Below are positions 8,899 to 18,303 of a DNA stretch of 64,000 nt, in pieces; positions within the stretch are counted from its first letter, which is position 1; each line of letters opens with the position of its first letter. This DNA comes from Devosia sp. ZB163 (GTDB lineage Bacteria > Pseudomonadota > Alphaproteobacteria > Rhizobiales > Devosiaceae). The notes under the pieces were generated by a model that was given only the letters and a program-made list of their open reading frames with translations, ran no database searches and was not told the DNA's origin. A program made the position numbers and the translations under genes. The stretch spans positions 124,001-188,000 of the forward strand of contig NZ_JAQRMY010000005.1 in assembly GCF_028613635.1 (NCBI RefSeq), read 5' to 3'.

Positions 8899-10187
8899 GC
8901 GTGGCGCGGCGTTCCCTCCTGCTCTTTGCGGGACTGTTCGTTCTCTTCGTCGTTGTCGGCTGGGCGCTGGGCGCGGCCAATATCTCGCTGCTGCTCGTCC
9001 AGAGCTTCGCCTATGCGCTCGTCGCGCTCGGGCTCAACATCCAGTGGGGCTATGGCGGGCTGTTCAACTTCGGCATCATGGGCATGCTGATGCTGGGCGG
9101 CGCGGCCGTGACCTTCATCTCCTATCCGGTCAACGCCCAGTTCTGGGGCTCGGAAGGGCCGCTGATGCTGGGCAAGGCACTGATGGCGCTGCTTGCCGGG
9201 TTCCTGCTCATCTGGGGCGCCCGCCGTGCCGACCGGCTCGGCATCAAGGGGAAGTGGAAGAGCTTCGTCACCGTCCTCGCCTGGATCGTCGCCTACATCG
9301 TCTATCGCAGCCAGATCGACCCGGCGGCGGCCTATATCGAGAGCGCCGGTGGCGGCTGGGTCGGCGGGCTCGGGCTCCATCCGGTGCTGGGCTGGTTGTT
9401 CGGCGGCGTGCTGGCGGCTGGCGTTGCCTATGTCGTGGGCAAGATCTGCCTCGGCCTCAGGACGGACTACCTCGCCATCGCCACCATCGGCATTTCGGAG
9501 ATCATCCGGGCGCTGCTGAAGAACATGGACTGGCTGACGCGCGGCACGCTGACGGTTTCGCCGATTCCATGGCCGACGCCGCTGCCGCAGGACCTGCAAG
9601 CCCAGGGTGTCTCCATCGCGGATTCGTTCATCTACGCCCGCCTCGGGTTCCTGGCGCTCGTCCTGATCATCCTCGCCATCGCCTTCTTCCTCGTCCAGCG
9701 CGCCTATGGCGGGCCCTGGGGCCGGATGATGCGCGCCATCCGAGACAATCACATCGCCGCGGCCTCGATGGGCAAGGACGTCACCCGCCGCCAGCTCGAG
9801 ATTTTCGTGCTTGGCTCGGTGCTGATGGGCATTGGCGGCGCCATCCTTGTCAGCTTTCAGCAGATTTACGATCCGGGCTCGTATCAGCCGATCAACCACA
9901 CGTTCCTCATCTGGGTGATGGTGATCGTGGGCGGCGCCGGCAACAACTGGGGTGCCGTGTTCGGAGCGCTGCTCATCTACATCACGTGGATGATCTCCGA
10001 TCCGGTGGCACAGGCGGTAATGAACGCCATTTCCGGCTGGTCGACCGACATCGGCTGGGGCGGCATTCCCGAGATCCAGTCGCGGGCCAGCCAGATGCGC
10101 GTGTTCGTGCTCGGCGTGGTCATCACCATCGCGCTCCGCTATGCGCCGCGCGGGCTGATCCCGGAGGTCGTACGACGCGAGGCGTGA
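8895..10187 (+). CDS. livM: Branched-chain amino acid ABC transporter permease LivM
   Basis: Second permease, 430 residues with about ten hydrophobic segments. Family motifs include LNIQWGYGGLFNFGIMGMLM near the N-terminus, LRTDYLAIATIGISEIIR, and the coupling segment MMRAIRDNHIAAASMGKD. The ATG at 8895 overlaps the livH stop by ATGA, so the four liv genes form one tightly coupled operon. Residues about 130-170 include an extra loop (YRSQIDPAAAYIESAGGGW) likely facing the periplasm. The toxin-antitoxin pair begins 75 bases downstream. Confidence 0.94.
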   Translation: MSVARRSLLLFAGLFVLFVVVGWALGAANISLLLVQSFAYALVALGLNIQWGYGGLFNFGIMGMLMLGGAAVTFISYPVNAQFWGSEGPLMLGKALMALLAGFLLIWGARRADRLGIKGKWKSFVTVLAWIVAYIVYRSQIDPAAAYIESAGGGWVGGLGLHPVLGWLFGGVLAAGVAYVVGKICLGLRTDYLAIATIGISEIIRALLKNMDWLTRGTLTVSPIPWPTPLPQDLQAQGVSIADSFIYARLGFLALVLIILAIAFFLVQRAYGGPWGRMMRAIRDNHIAAASMGKDVTRRQLEIFVLGSVLMGIGGAILVSFQQIYDPGSYQPINHTFLIWVMVIVGGAGNNWGAVFGALLIYITWMISDPVAQAVMNAISGWSTDIGWGGIPEIQSRASQMRVFVLGVVITIALRYAPRGLIPEVVRREA

Positions 10188-10238
10188 TGTCCAAATCCGG
10201 ACAAACCTCTTGTGGATTGTCTGGAATTGGACTATGTC
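10188..10238 (+). promoter_or_regulatory. Candidate promoter with two half-palindromic operators for the antitoxin operon
   Basis: TGTCC-N6-GGACA (10188-10203) and TGTCT-N6-GGACT (10218-10233) share arm sequence and spacing, and their centres are 30 bp apart, about three helical turns. A possible sigma-70 promoter overlaps the second: TTGTGG (10210-10215), 17 bases, TATGTC (10233-10238). This layout suits an autorepressing HTH antitoxin. It is inferred, not shown. Confidence 0.4.
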
Positions 10239-10262
10239 TCTAATTGTACGTGGAGACGCAAG

Positions 10263-10799
10263 ATGCAGGTCGGGTTTGGCGAGAGGGCACGGGCCGCGTT
10301 CGTTCCGGCTGGAGCCGATGACGTCATCGATTTCGGCCGCTTCTCGGCGACCAACCGACGGCGGCTCAGCGGGCCGGCGCTGCGCACCTTCCTGACGATC
10401 GCCGAACGGTGGGGTCTCAACGAGGAGCAGCGGCGGCTGGTGCTCGGCTATCCCTCGCGCTCGACCTATCACAACTGGGCCAAGCTGGCCCGCGAGGGCC
10501 AGCCGATCACCCTCGATCTCGATGCGCTGCTACGTATTTCGGCGGTCTTCGGCATCCATCAGGCCCTCGGTGTGCTTTTTGCCGATGAGCCTGAGGGCGT
10601 GCGCTGGTTGCGCGGTCCGCACATGGCGCCGCTGTTCGGCGGCCAGCCGCCTCTGGCGCTGGTCACCTCGGGCACACAGGATGGTCTGATGGCAGTGCGG
10701 CGCTTCCTCGATGCGGCGCGGGGCGGGCAGTACATGCCGCCCAATGCCCTCGATGCGGCCTTCACCCCCTACGAAGACAGCGACATCGTCATTCGCTGA
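10263..10799 (+). CDS. MbcA/ParS/Xre-type antitoxin with toxin-binding (DUF2384) domain
   Basis: A 178-residue protein: the N-terminal half carries a helix-turn-helix of the Xre/DUF2384 type (TFLTIAERWGLNEEQRRLVLGYPSRSTYHNW spans about residues 40-72) and the C-terminal half the toxin-binding segment (LRISAVFGIHQALGVLF, then WLRGPHMAPLFGGQPPL). These antitoxins neutralise RES-domain toxins and repress their own operon. GGAG lies seven bases before the ATG at 10263; an upstream in-frame start at 10212 would run through the likely promoter. The stop shares a base with the toxin start. Confidence 0.92.
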   Translation: MQVGFGERARAAFVPAGADDVIDFGRFSATNRRRLSGPALRTFLTIAERWGLNEEQRRLVLGYPSRSTYHNWAKLAREGQPITLDLDALLRISAVFGIHQALGVLFADEPEGVRWLRGPHMAPLFGGQPPLALVTSGTQDGLMAVRRFLDAARGGQYMPPNALDAAFTPYEDSDIVIR

Positions 10800-11449
10800 T
10801 GCGATCGCCGGCACCACAGCCGACCCATCGGCTCATCCCATCGCGGTTTCCGCCGATCGGGTTGTTCGACACCGTGGCCACCGTCGCCGACCTTGAGGCG
10901 GTCATGGAGCTTGCCGAGTGGACGAATGACCGGCTGGTCAAGGAGCGGGTGGCGCGACTGCCGCAGAGCGAGTGGGTCTTCGGGCGGACCAACTCGAGCG
11001 TCGTCATGGCGGCCTTCCTGCATGCCGCGCCGGGTGGAGCACGCTTCAACGGTCCCGATCTCGGGGCCTGGTATGCGGCCGCCTCGACCGTGACCGCCAT
11101 TGCCGAAGTCGGCCATCACCTGCGTCGCGAGGCGCTGGCCCGCGGGCTCGAGGGGGCCTCCCGCACCTTCCGCAGCTATATGGCGCGGCTAGACGGCGAT
11201 TATCGCGACATCCGTGGCTCCGAGCCGGAACTGCATGCCGCCGACAGCTATGCGGCCGGTCAATCCTATGGCGAGACCCTGCGGGCCACCGGCGAGGATG
11301 GCATACTCTATGACAGCGTTCGCCATCGCGGTGGCACCAATGCCTGCGCCTACCGACCGAGCAAGGTGCTCGACGTGGTCCAGGCCGAGCACTTCGAAGT
11401 GTCGGTCATCGTGACCGAGAAGCGGATCGAGGCGAAGCAGCTGCCCTGA
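10799..11449 (+). CDS. RES-domain toxin (NAD+-degrading)
   Basis: A 216-residue RES-family protein, named for its conserved Arg, Glu and Ser. The RES core includes GARFNGPDLGAWYAA (about 80-94), the helix TAIAEVGHHLRRE, and the C-terminal YDSVRHRGGTNACAYRP. Characterised members (MbcT, ParT) degrade or phosphorolyse NAD+ or modify targets with it. It overlaps the antitoxin stop by one base, as expected for a toxin translated after its antidote. It ends 66 bases from the convergent livK. Confidence 0.92.
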   Translation: MRSPAPQPTHRLIPSRFPPIGLFDTVATVADLEAVMELAEWTNDRLVKERVARLPQSEWVFGRTNSSVVMAAFLHAAPGGARFNGPDLGAWYAAASTVTAIAEVGHHLRREALARGLEGASRTFRSYMARLDGDYRDIRGSEPELHAADSYAAGQSYGETLRATGEDGILYDSVRHRGGTNACAYRPSKVLDVVQAEHFEVSVIVTEKRIEAKQLP

Positions 11450-11459
11450 TCGCGGCCCC

Positions 11460-11493
11460 AAAAGCAAAAGGCCCGGGATTGCTCCCGGGCCTT
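11460..11493 (-). terminator. Intrinsic terminator between RES toxin and livK
   Basis: AAGGCCCGGGA and TCCCGGGCCTT form a perfect 11-bp stem with a 4-base loop (11468-11493). Read on the minus strand it is followed by TTTTGCTTTT, a good U tract for livK. The stem may also stop plus-strand transcription from the toxin operon. Confidence 0.85.
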
Positions 11494-11515
11494 CGCAATC
11501 GGATCGAGTCGATGC

Positions 11516-12724
11516 TTATTGCACGGGGCCCTTCTCGACGAACTTGCCGTCTTCGACGGCGAGCTCGACGATGACACCGTTGACGTCGCCGGCCGCGTCG
11601 AAATCGAGCGGGCCGCCAGCGCCTTCATAGTCGATGTCGGTGCCGGCCTTGATCAGCTCGACAGCCTTGGTCCACTCGCCGGGGAGGATCTTCTCGCCCG
11701 GAGCCGAAGCGACTTCGCGCAGCGCGGCGCCGAGGCCTTCGCGCTTGGCCGAGCCGTTCTTCTCGATGGCGAGAGCCAGGAGGAAGCCGGCGTCATAGGC
11801 CTGCGGCGCATAGGTCGCGGCCGGATCCTGGCCGGCGTCGGTGGCCAGCTTCTTGTAGATGTCGGCCGACTCGCCGGTGTAGGCGCCAGCGCGGGTGGCA
11901 ATGATCTTGCCGTTCACGGCGTCGGCCGGGAGGCCCGCCACGAGCTGGTCGTCGACCATGCCGTCGCCGCCGACATAGGCAGTGAACTCGCCGCCTTCGA
12001 TGGCCTGCTGAAGGATCGTCTTGCCCGAGCCCGAAGCGTAGGCGAGCACGACGAGGTTCTGCGAGCCGCCCGAGGACAGCTGGCCGAGCTCGGCGCGATA
12101 GTCCGCCTTGCCGTCCTCATGCGCAACGTTGGCCGAGACCGTGCCGCCACCGGCGGTGAAGGTCGCGACGAACACGTCGGCGAGGCCCTTGCCGTAGTCG
12201 TTGTTCACATAGGTGACGGCCACGTCCTTGATGCCCTTGGCGAGCAGCAGCTCACCGAGCTTCACGCCCTGGAAGGCGTCGGACGGGGTGGTGCGGTAGA
12301 CGAGGTCGTTGTCCTCAAGGGTGGTGAGGGCAGGGGCCGAAGCCGACGGCGAGATCTGCACCATGCCGCCCGGGATGCCGGCGGCGGTCGCGGCACCAAT
12401 GGTGGCGCCGGTGCAGAAGGCACCAACCATCGCAGTCACCTGGTCGGTGTTGACCAGCTTGTCGGCGGCAGGGCCGGCAACCGACGGATCGCAGGCGCTG
12501 TCACCGGTGACGGAGACGATCTTGCCACCGCCGAGGATGCCGCCCTGGGCATTGACCTGGTCGAAGGCAAGCTGCGCACCGGCGACGATCGGCGGCGCCA
12601 GGCTTTCGATCGGGCCGGTCAGGTCGCCGAGGATGCCGAGCTTGACGTCTTCGGCGAGCGCGGGGACCGCGAGACCGAGCGTGGTCGCGGCGACTGCGAG
12701 GCCAAGGATACTGAATTTGTTCAT
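11516..12724 (-). CDS. livK: Branched-chain amino acid ABC transporter substrate-binding protein
   Basis: A 402-residue periplasmic binding protein of the Leu/Ile/Val type (type I fold). The signal peptide is MNKFSILGLAVAATTLGLAVPALA, with likely cleavage after ALA. The mature protein begins EDVKLGILGDLTGPIESLAPP. Typical signature regions follow: AFDQVNAQGGILGG, GDSACDPSVAGPAADKLV and VAVTYVNNDYGKGLADVF. The start at 12724 is preceded by GAGGGAC; an upstream extension in the same frame lacks signal character. It most likely serves LivFGHM, although it lies on the opposite strand beyond the toxin module. Confidence 0.94.
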   Translation of the reverse strand: MNKFSILGLAVAATTLGLAVPALAEDVKLGILGDLTGPIESLAPPIVAGAQLAFDQVNAQGGILGGGKIVSVTGDSACDPSVAGPAADKLVNTDQVTAMVGAFCTGATIGAATAAGIPGGMVQISPSASAPALTTLEDNDLVYRTTPSDAFQGVKLGELLLAKGIKDVAVTYVNNDYGKGLADVFVATFTAGGGTVSANVAHEDGKADYRAELGQLSSGGSQNLVVLAYASGSGKTILQQAIEGGEFTAYVGGDGMVDDQLVAGLPADAVNGKIIATRAGAYTGESADIYKKLATDAGQDPAATYAPQAYDAGFLLALAIEKNGSAKREGLGAALREVASAPGEKILPGEWTKAVELIKAGTDIDYEGAGGPLDFDAAGDVNGVIVELAVEDGKFVEKGPVQ

Positions 12725-12948
12725 GATGTCCCTCTGGTTTGTCGCCCCGCCGGCTGCCCCTTCATGCGAGGACATCTTCGACGGAACAACAATGACTGGG
12801 GGCACAACCCGCGCCCCACTGGCGGCGATATTGCATAAATAGCGAAAGGGAGTCATCCGCTTTTGATCAGGTGGTAAAAACGCGCGTGCGCCCTTTGTCA
12901 GCCCCGCTTCGGGCGGGTAGAACTAGGCTCCGATCCTGTCCCGGTCCG

Positions 12949-14025
12949 ATGCTGATGCTCGTTCGACTGCTCCTTGTCCTTGTGTTCATGGCGATGGCTC
13001 CGCTGAGCCTCGCCCAGGACTCGGTGCAGACGCTCGAGCCGCCTGCCGGGGTCGCACCCAGCGAGGCCATCGTCGGCGTGCCGCCGGCTCCGCCGCCGCC
13101 TTGCGGCACCCAGCAACTGGCGATCGCACGGATGAGCTGGCCGTCGGCAGCCCTGCTGGCGGAGATTCATTCGCGCCTGCTTACCGCGAGCTACCTGTGC
13201 AATATCGCCGTGCAGGATGGCGACCTCGCGCAGACGGGCTCTTCCATGGGCGCCAACGGACAACCGGCCGTGGCGCCCGAGATGTGGATCGCGCGCGTCG
13301 CCGATATCTGGAACGCGGCGATGAAGAGCCAAAACGTCCGGCAGGCAGGCACCCCCTATGCCGAGACGGTGTTCGAGGGCTGGTTCGTGCCCGATTATGC
13401 GGCGGCACAGTGGCCCGAGATCACCACGATCGACGGGCTCAAGGCGCATGCGGCCGAGTTTGGCGACGGGAACGGTCGCGGCAAGTTCATCTCGTGCCCG
13501 GTGGACTGGGGCTGTGCCGTCATCAACCGCAATATGCTCAAGGCATACGGGCTCGACCAGATGTTCGACATCGTCGAGCCGGCCAACCGGTTCGAACTCG
13601 ACACGCTGATCGCCGCAGCGGTGGGGCGGCGCGAGCCGATCCTCTTTTACTACTGGCAGCCCAATGCGGTGCTGGCGCAATTCGCCTTCAAGCCGGTGAC
13701 GCTCGCCGCCTATGACCGTGACGCGTTCCTGTGCCTGGGGAAGGTCTCCTGTGCCTCGCCGATGCCGACCGGATTCGCGGCCGACCCGGTGGTGATCGCC
13801 GTGGCCGAGTGGGTTTTCCTCGATGCGCCGCAGGTTGCTTCCTATTTCGGACGCGCCAAGATGCCGTTCGCCGAGATGAACTGGATGCTGCAGCAATTGG
13901 GCCAGGACGGCGAGACGGTGGAAAGCGTGGCCGACCGGTTTGTCGCCGAGCGTTCCGAGATATGGCGCCCGTGGGTCGGCCTGCCGCCGCTGCAGAGGCC
14001 TGTCGAGTTGCCGCCTGCACAGTAG
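12949..14025 (+). CDS. Glycine betaine/quaternary-amine type ABC substrate-binding protein
   Basis: A 358-residue exported protein. The signal peptide is MLMLVRLLLVLVFMAMAPLSLAQ, followed by a Pro-rich linker. The remainder reads as an OpuAC/ProX-type domain: LAIARMSWPSAALLAEIHSRLL, then ETVFEGWFVPDYA, ITTIDGLKAHAAEFG, and ILFYYWQPNAVLAQF. Several aromatic residues could form a cation-binding box. Cysteines at CPVDWGC and CLGKVSC may form disulfides. No permease or ATPase of this type is adjacent, so it may be an orphan or serve a transporter elsewhere. ATG 12949 was chosen over upstream in-frame ATGs because it begins the signal peptide. Confidence 0.82.
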   Translation: MLMLVRLLLVLVFMAMAPLSLAQDSVQTLEPPAGVAPSEAIVGVPPAPPPPCGTQQLAIARMSWPSAALLAEIHSRLLTASYLCNIAVQDGDLAQTGSSMGANGQPAVAPEMWIARVADIWNAAMKSQNVRQAGTPYAETVFEGWFVPDYAAAQWPEITTIDGLKAHAAEFGDGNGRGKFISCPVDWGCAVINRNMLKAYGLDQMFDIVEPANRFELDTLIAAAVGRREPILFYYWQPNAVLAQFAFKPVTLAAYDRDAFLCLGKVSCASPMPTGFAADPVVIAVAEWVFLDAPQVASYFGRAKMPFAEMNWMLQQLGQDGETVESVADRFVAERSEIWRPWVGLPPLQRPVELPPAQ

Positions 14026-14082
14026 CGACCGCAGCCGGAAGCGCTGTCTCGGCCCTTGCCTTCCGCGAGGCCTGACCGGTGC

Positions 14083-14100
14083 AGGCGCTGGGCGCCTTTT
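14083..14100 (+). terminator. Short intrinsic terminator after the betaine-type binding protein
   Basis: AGGCGC and GCGCCT form a perfect 6-bp stem with a TGG loop; the right arm runs into TTTT. Confidence 0.55.
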
Positions 14101-14235
14101 CGGCGTAGCCTTGCAAGGGCTGCATAACTCCATCGTCGCAAGACCTTTGGCGGTTTCCGGCCGCCTTGCCTCGCCAATGTGCCGATGTCTATAAAGGGGC
14201 GGGAAGACCTGGGCCTATCTATCGGAGTTAATGAT

Positions 14236-14652
14236 TTGGACGTGAAGCGGATCAACGACCATGTGAGCGTGTCCCCGCAGATCAGACCCGAGGATGTGAA
14301 GGCGATAAAAGCCCTTGGCTTTGCTGCCATCGTCAACAACAGGCCGGATGGGGAATCGCCCGACCAGCCGGAAGGCGCGGAGATCGAGAAGGCCGCCCAT
14401 GAGGCGGGGCTGTCCTATCACTTCATTCCGCTCGGCCGTGAAGGGGTCACCCCCGACATGATCGAGCAGACCAAGGAGGTGCTCGAGGGGAGCGCCGGGC
14501 CTGTGTTCTGCTACTGCCGTTCGGGCACGCGCTCGACGACATTGTGGGCGCTGAGCCAGGCCGGCAAGGCACCTGCCTCCGAGATCATCTCGGCGGCGGC
14601 GCATGCCGGCTACGACATGTCCCATCTCGCGGGGCATCTGAGCCAGAAATAG
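14236..14652 (+). CDS. TIGR01244-type (beta-lactamase hydrolase-like) phosphatase/sulfurtransferase domain protein
   Basis: A 138-residue DSP-like phosphatase fold. The N-terminus DVKRINDHVSVSPQI and the block FAAIVNNRPDGESPDQP are characteristic. The catalytic P-loop is CYCRSGTRST, a C-x-S-G-x-R variant of the C-x5-R motif. Members occur alone or fused to beta-lactamase-like persulfide dioxygenases. I chose the TTG at 14236 because GGAG lies nine bases upstream and the product starts as in relatives; the frame is open upstream to 14179. The substrate is unknown. Confidence 0.88.
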   Translation: MDVKRINDHVSVSPQIRPEDVKAIKALGFAAIVNNRPDGESPDQPEGAEIEKAAHEAGLSYHFIPLGREGVTPDMIEQTKEVLEGSAGPVFCYCRSGTRSTTLWALSQAGKAPASEIISAAAHAGYDMSHLAGHLSQK

Positions 14653-14752
14653 GGGCAAAAGCCCCATTGGGTCTGTGGCCTTCGGGCCGGACCCGACCGT
14701 TCCTTGCCGGTGCCCTCGCGGTGCCTCACTCCCCTCTGCTCGGGTAACATCG

Positions 14753-17700
14753 ATGCCGATCAAGAAAATCCTTGTCGCGAACCGCAGTGAAATCGCCATC
14801 CGCGTGTTTCGCGCTGCCAACGAACTCAACATCAAGACGGTCGCCTGCTACGCCGAAGAGGACAAGCTGGCGCTACACCGGTTCAAGGCGGACGAAGCTT
14901 ACCTGATCGGCAAGGGCAAGGGCCCGGTCGAAGCGTATCTGCAGATCGACGAGTATATCCGCATCGCCCGTATCTCGGGCGCCGACGCGATCCACCCGGG
15001 CTACGGCCTGTTGTCGGAAAGCCCCGAGTTCGCCGATGCCTGTGCCGATGCCGGGATCATCTTCATCGGCCCGCGCGCCCAGACCATGCGCGATCTCGGC
15101 AACAAGGTCGCGGCGCGCAACATGGCGATCGCCTCGGGCGTGCCGGTCGTTCCGGCTACCGACGCACTACCCGACGACATGGACGAAGTCAGGCGCATGG
15201 CCGCCGAGATCGGCTATCCGCTGATGCTCAAGGCCAGCTGGGGCGGCGGCGGCCGCGGCATGCGCCGCATCATGGACGAGAAGTCGCTGGTCCACGAAGT
15301 CTCGGAAGGCAAGCGCGAGGCCAAGGCCGCGTTCGGCAAGGACGAGATGTATCTCGAAAAGCTGATCGAGCGCGCCCGCCACGTCGAGGTGCAACTGATC
15401 GGCGACGACCATGGGAACCTGGTGCACCTGTTCGAGCGCGACTGCTCGGTGCAGCGGCGCAACCAGAAGGTGGTCGAACGCGCTCCCGCGCCGTATCTCA
15501 GCGAGCAGGTGCGCAACGACCTTACCGGCGCGGCGATCCGGCTCGGCAATGCCGCCAACTATCGTGGCGCCGGCACGGTCGAGTTCCTGCTCGATGCCGA
15601 TACGGACAAGTTCTATTTCATCGAGGTGAACCCGCGCATCCAGGTCGAGCACACCGTGACCGAGGTGGTCACCGGCATCGACATCGTGAAGGCGCAGATT
15701 CGGCTGCTAGAGGGCGCCGTGATCGGCACGCCCGAGTCCGGCGTGCCCAGGCAGGAAGACATCCGGCTCAACGGCAACGCCATCCAGTGCCGCGTCACGA
15801 CCGAGGATCCCGAGCAGAATTTCATCCCTGATTATGGCCGCATCACCGCCTATCGCGAGGCGACCGGCTTCGGCGTGCGTCTCGATGGCGGCACGGCTTA
15901 CGCGGGCGCAGTGATCACCCGGTTCTACGATCCGCTGCTCGAAAAGATCACCTGCTGGGCGCCGACGGCCGACGAGGCCATCGCCCGCATGCACCGCGCG
16001 CTGCGCGAGTTCCGCATCCGCGGCGTCGCGACGAACCTGGCGTTCCTCGAAAATATCATCACGCATCCGGATTTCATCGAGAACCGCTACACGACGCGCT
16101 TCATCGACACGACCCCGGCGCTGTTCGACTTCAAGCGCCGGCAGGACCGGGCGACGAAGCTCCTCACCTACATCGCCGACGTCACCGTCAACGGCCACCC
16201 CGAAGTGCGCGACCGGCCGCGGCCGCCGGCTGACGCCATCGAGCCGGTGGTGCCCGAGTATGCGCCACTCGCCATCATCGAGGGATCGCGCCAGATCCTC
16301 GAGCGCGACGGCGCCAAGGGCCTCGCGCGCTGGATGAAGGCGCAGACCCATGTGCTCTTTACCGACACCACCATGCGTGACGCGCACCAGTCGCTGCTCG
16401 CCACCCGCATGCGCTCGTTCGACATCACGCGCATCGCGCAGGCCTATAGCCGCGGGCTGCCGAACCTGTTCTCGCTCGAGTGCTGGGGCGGGGCGACCTT
16501 CGACGTCGCCATGCGCTTCCTCAACGAGGATCCCTGGGAGCGCCTGAGTGCTGTGCGCGAAGGCGCGCCGAACATCCTGACGCAGATGCTGCTGCGCGGC
16601 TCGAATGGCGTCGGCTACACCAACTATCCCGACAACGTCGTGAAGTTCTTCGTGCGCGAGGCGGCGAAGGGCGGGGTCGACGTGTTCCGCGTGTTCGACT
16701 GCCTCAACTGGGTAGAAAACATGCGCGTCTCGATCGACGCGGTGGCCGAGGCCGGCAAGGTGGCCGAAGGCGCCATCTGCTACACCGGCGATCTGCTCGA
16801 CCCTGATCGGGCCAAGTACGACCTCAAGTACTATGTGGGGCTCGCCAAGGAGCTTGAGGCGGCCGGCGCTCACGTGCTGGGTCTAAAGGACATGGCCGGC
16901 CTGCTGAAGCCTGCCGCCGCCAAGAAGCTCATCGAGACGCTGAAGCAGGAAGTCGACCTGCCGATCCACCTCCACACGCACGATACGTCGGGCGCCGCTG
17001 CCGCGACGATCATGGCTGCGGTCGAGGCGGGCGTCGATGCGGTGGACGCCGCGATGGACGCGCTCTCGGGCACGACCTCGCAGCCGACGCTTGGCTCGCT
17101 CGTCGCCGCTCTCAAGGACGGCCCGCGCGATCCCGAACTCGACGGCAAGGTGATCCGCGAGATCTCGTTCTACTGGGAAGCGGTGCGCACGCAGTACCGC
17201 GCGTTCGAGAGCGACCTCAAGGGCGGCGCCTCGGAAGTCTATCTCCACGAGATGCCCGGCGGGCAGTTCACCAACCTTAAGGAGCAGGCGCGTTCTCTCG
17301 GCCTCGAGAGCCGCTGGCATGAGGTGGCGCAGACCTATGCGGACGTGAACCAGATGTTCGGCGACATCGTGAAGGTGACGCCGTCCAGCAAGGTCGTGGG
17401 CGACATGGCGCTGGCCATGGTGTCGGCCGGCCTGACGCGCGCCGAGGTCGAGGATCCGAACCGCGACGTGGCGTTCCCCGATTCCGTTGTCGGCTTCTTT
17501 GCCGGCGATCTGGGCCAGCCCCCGGGCGGCTTCCCCGCAGCGCTGCAGAAGAAGGTGCTCAAGGGCAAGAAGCCGCTGACCAACCGGCCCGGCTCCTATC
17601 TCAAGGATGTCGACCTCGAGGCGGAGCGTGCCAAGGTCGCCAAGGACACGGGTGAGGAGATCGACGACAAGCGTCTCGCCTCCTACCTGATGTACCCCAA

Positions 17701-18193
17701 GGTCTATACCGACTTCGTCAAGACGCAGGACAAGTACGGCCCGACCGCGGTGCTGCCGACGCCGATCTACTTCTATGGTCTCGTGGAAGGCGAAGAGGTG
17801 TTCCTCGACCTCGAGAAGGGCAAGACCCTCGTGCTCACCTATCAGGGTCGCACCGAGACCAACGAGAAGGGCGAGGTGCGCGTCTTCTTCGACCTCAACG
17901 GCCAGCCGCGCACCATCACCGTGCCGGACCGGCTGAAGGTCGGCGAGATCAAGGTTCGCGCCAAGGCCGCGCTGGGCGATTCCAAGCAGGTCGGCGCGCC
18001 GATGCCGGGCGTCATCTCGGGCCTCGGCGTCAAGGTCGGCGACAAGGTGTTCGCCGGCGATGTGCTGCTGTCGATCGAAGCGATGAAGATGGAAACCGCC
18101 ATCCACGCCGACGCCGATGGGGTCGTCGCCGAAGTGACGGTGAAGCCGGGCGATCAGATCGACGCCAAGGACCTGCTGGTCAGGTTCGAGTAG
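14753..18193 (+). CDS. pyc: Pyruvate carboxylase
   Basis: Biotin-dependent carboxylation of pyruvate to oxaloacetate, refilling the TCA cycle. At 1,146 residues it is a single-chain enzyme of normal length. Biotin carboxylase comes first (about 1-450; ATP-grasp SWGGGGRGMRRIMD, FIEVNPRIQVEHTVTE). The carboxyltransferase follows (about 530-800; LFTDTTMRDAHQSLLATR, metal-site HLHTHDTSG), then the PYC_OADA region. The C-terminal biotinyl domain has IEAMKMET with biotinyl Lys at about 1112. The ATG at 14753 begins the conserved PIKKILVANRSEIAIR. The frame is open upstream, but those residues are not conserved in character. It appears monocistronic. Confidence 0.97.
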   Translation: MPIKKILVANRSEIAIRVFRAANELNIKTVACYAEEDKLALHRFKADEAYLIGKGKGPVEAYLQIDEYIRIARISGADAIHPGYGLLSESPEFADACADAGIIFIGPRAQTMRDLGNKVAARNMAIASGVPVVPATDALPDDMDEVRRMAAEIGYPLMLKASWGGGGRGMRRIMDEKSLVHEVSEGKREAKAAFGKDEMYLEKLIERARHVEVQLIGDDHGNLVHLFERDCSVQRRNQKVVERAPAPYLSEQVRNDLTGAAIRLGNAANYRGAGTVEFLLDADTDKFYFIEVNPRIQVEHTVTEVVTGIDIVKAQIRLLEGAVIGTPESGVPRQEDIRLNGNAIQCRVTTEDPEQNFIPDYGRITAYREATGFGVRLDGGTAYAGAVITRFYDPLLEKITCWAPTADEAIARMHRALREFRIRGVATNLAFLENIITHPDFIENRYTTRFIDTTPALFDFKRRQDRATKLLTYIADVTVNGHPEVRDRPRPPADAIEPVVPEYAPLAIIEGSRQILERDGAKGLARWMKAQTHVLFTDTTMRDAHQSLLATRMRSFDITRIAQAYSRGLPNLFSLECWGGATFDVAMRFLNEDPWERLSAVREGAPNILTQMLLRGSNGVGYTNYPDNVVKFFVREAAKGGVDVFRVFDCLNWVENMRVSIDAVAEAGKVAEGAICYTGDLLDPDRAKYDLKYYVGLAKELEAAGAHVLGLKDMAGLLKPAAAKKLIETLKQEVDLPIHLHTHDTSGAAAATIMAAVEAGVDAVDAAMDALSGTTSQPTLGSLVAALKDGPRDPELDGKVIREISFYWEAVRTQYRAFESDLKGGASEVYLHEMPGGQFTNLKEQARSLGLESRWHEVAQTYADVNQMFGDIVKVTPSSKVVGDMALAMVSAGLTRAEVEDPNRDVAFPDSVVGFFAGDLGQPPGGFPAALQKKVLKGKKPLTNRPGSYLKDVDLEAERAKVAKDTGEEIDDKRLASYLMYPKVYTDFVKTQDKYGPTAVLPTPIYFYGLVEGEEVFLDLEKGKTLVLTYQGRTETNEKGEVRVFFDLNGQPRTITVPDRLKVGEIKVRAKAALGDSKQVGAPMPGVISGLGVKVGDKVFAGDVLLSIEAMKMETAIHADADGVVAEVTVKPGDQIDAKDLLVRFE

Positions 18194-18303
18194 CTAGAGG
18201 ACCGGCAACCGGTCGAGGAGCCCGTCGAGGAAGGTTGCGAGCCAACGCTTCAACGACCGGGGCTTCTCGCGGTTGTAACGTTCTCTAGTGTTGGGTGTCG
18301 TTC

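Noticed and set aside
8697-10472. Long open frame on the minus strand opposite livM
   Set aside because: Composition is rich in His, Asp, Glu, Arg and low-complexity runs typical of antisense frames in GC-rich genes; livM on the other strand has clear motifs.
18200-18214. GACCGG-CAA-CCGGTC hairpin after pyc
   Set aside because: Short stem and no T tract; too weak to call a terminator.
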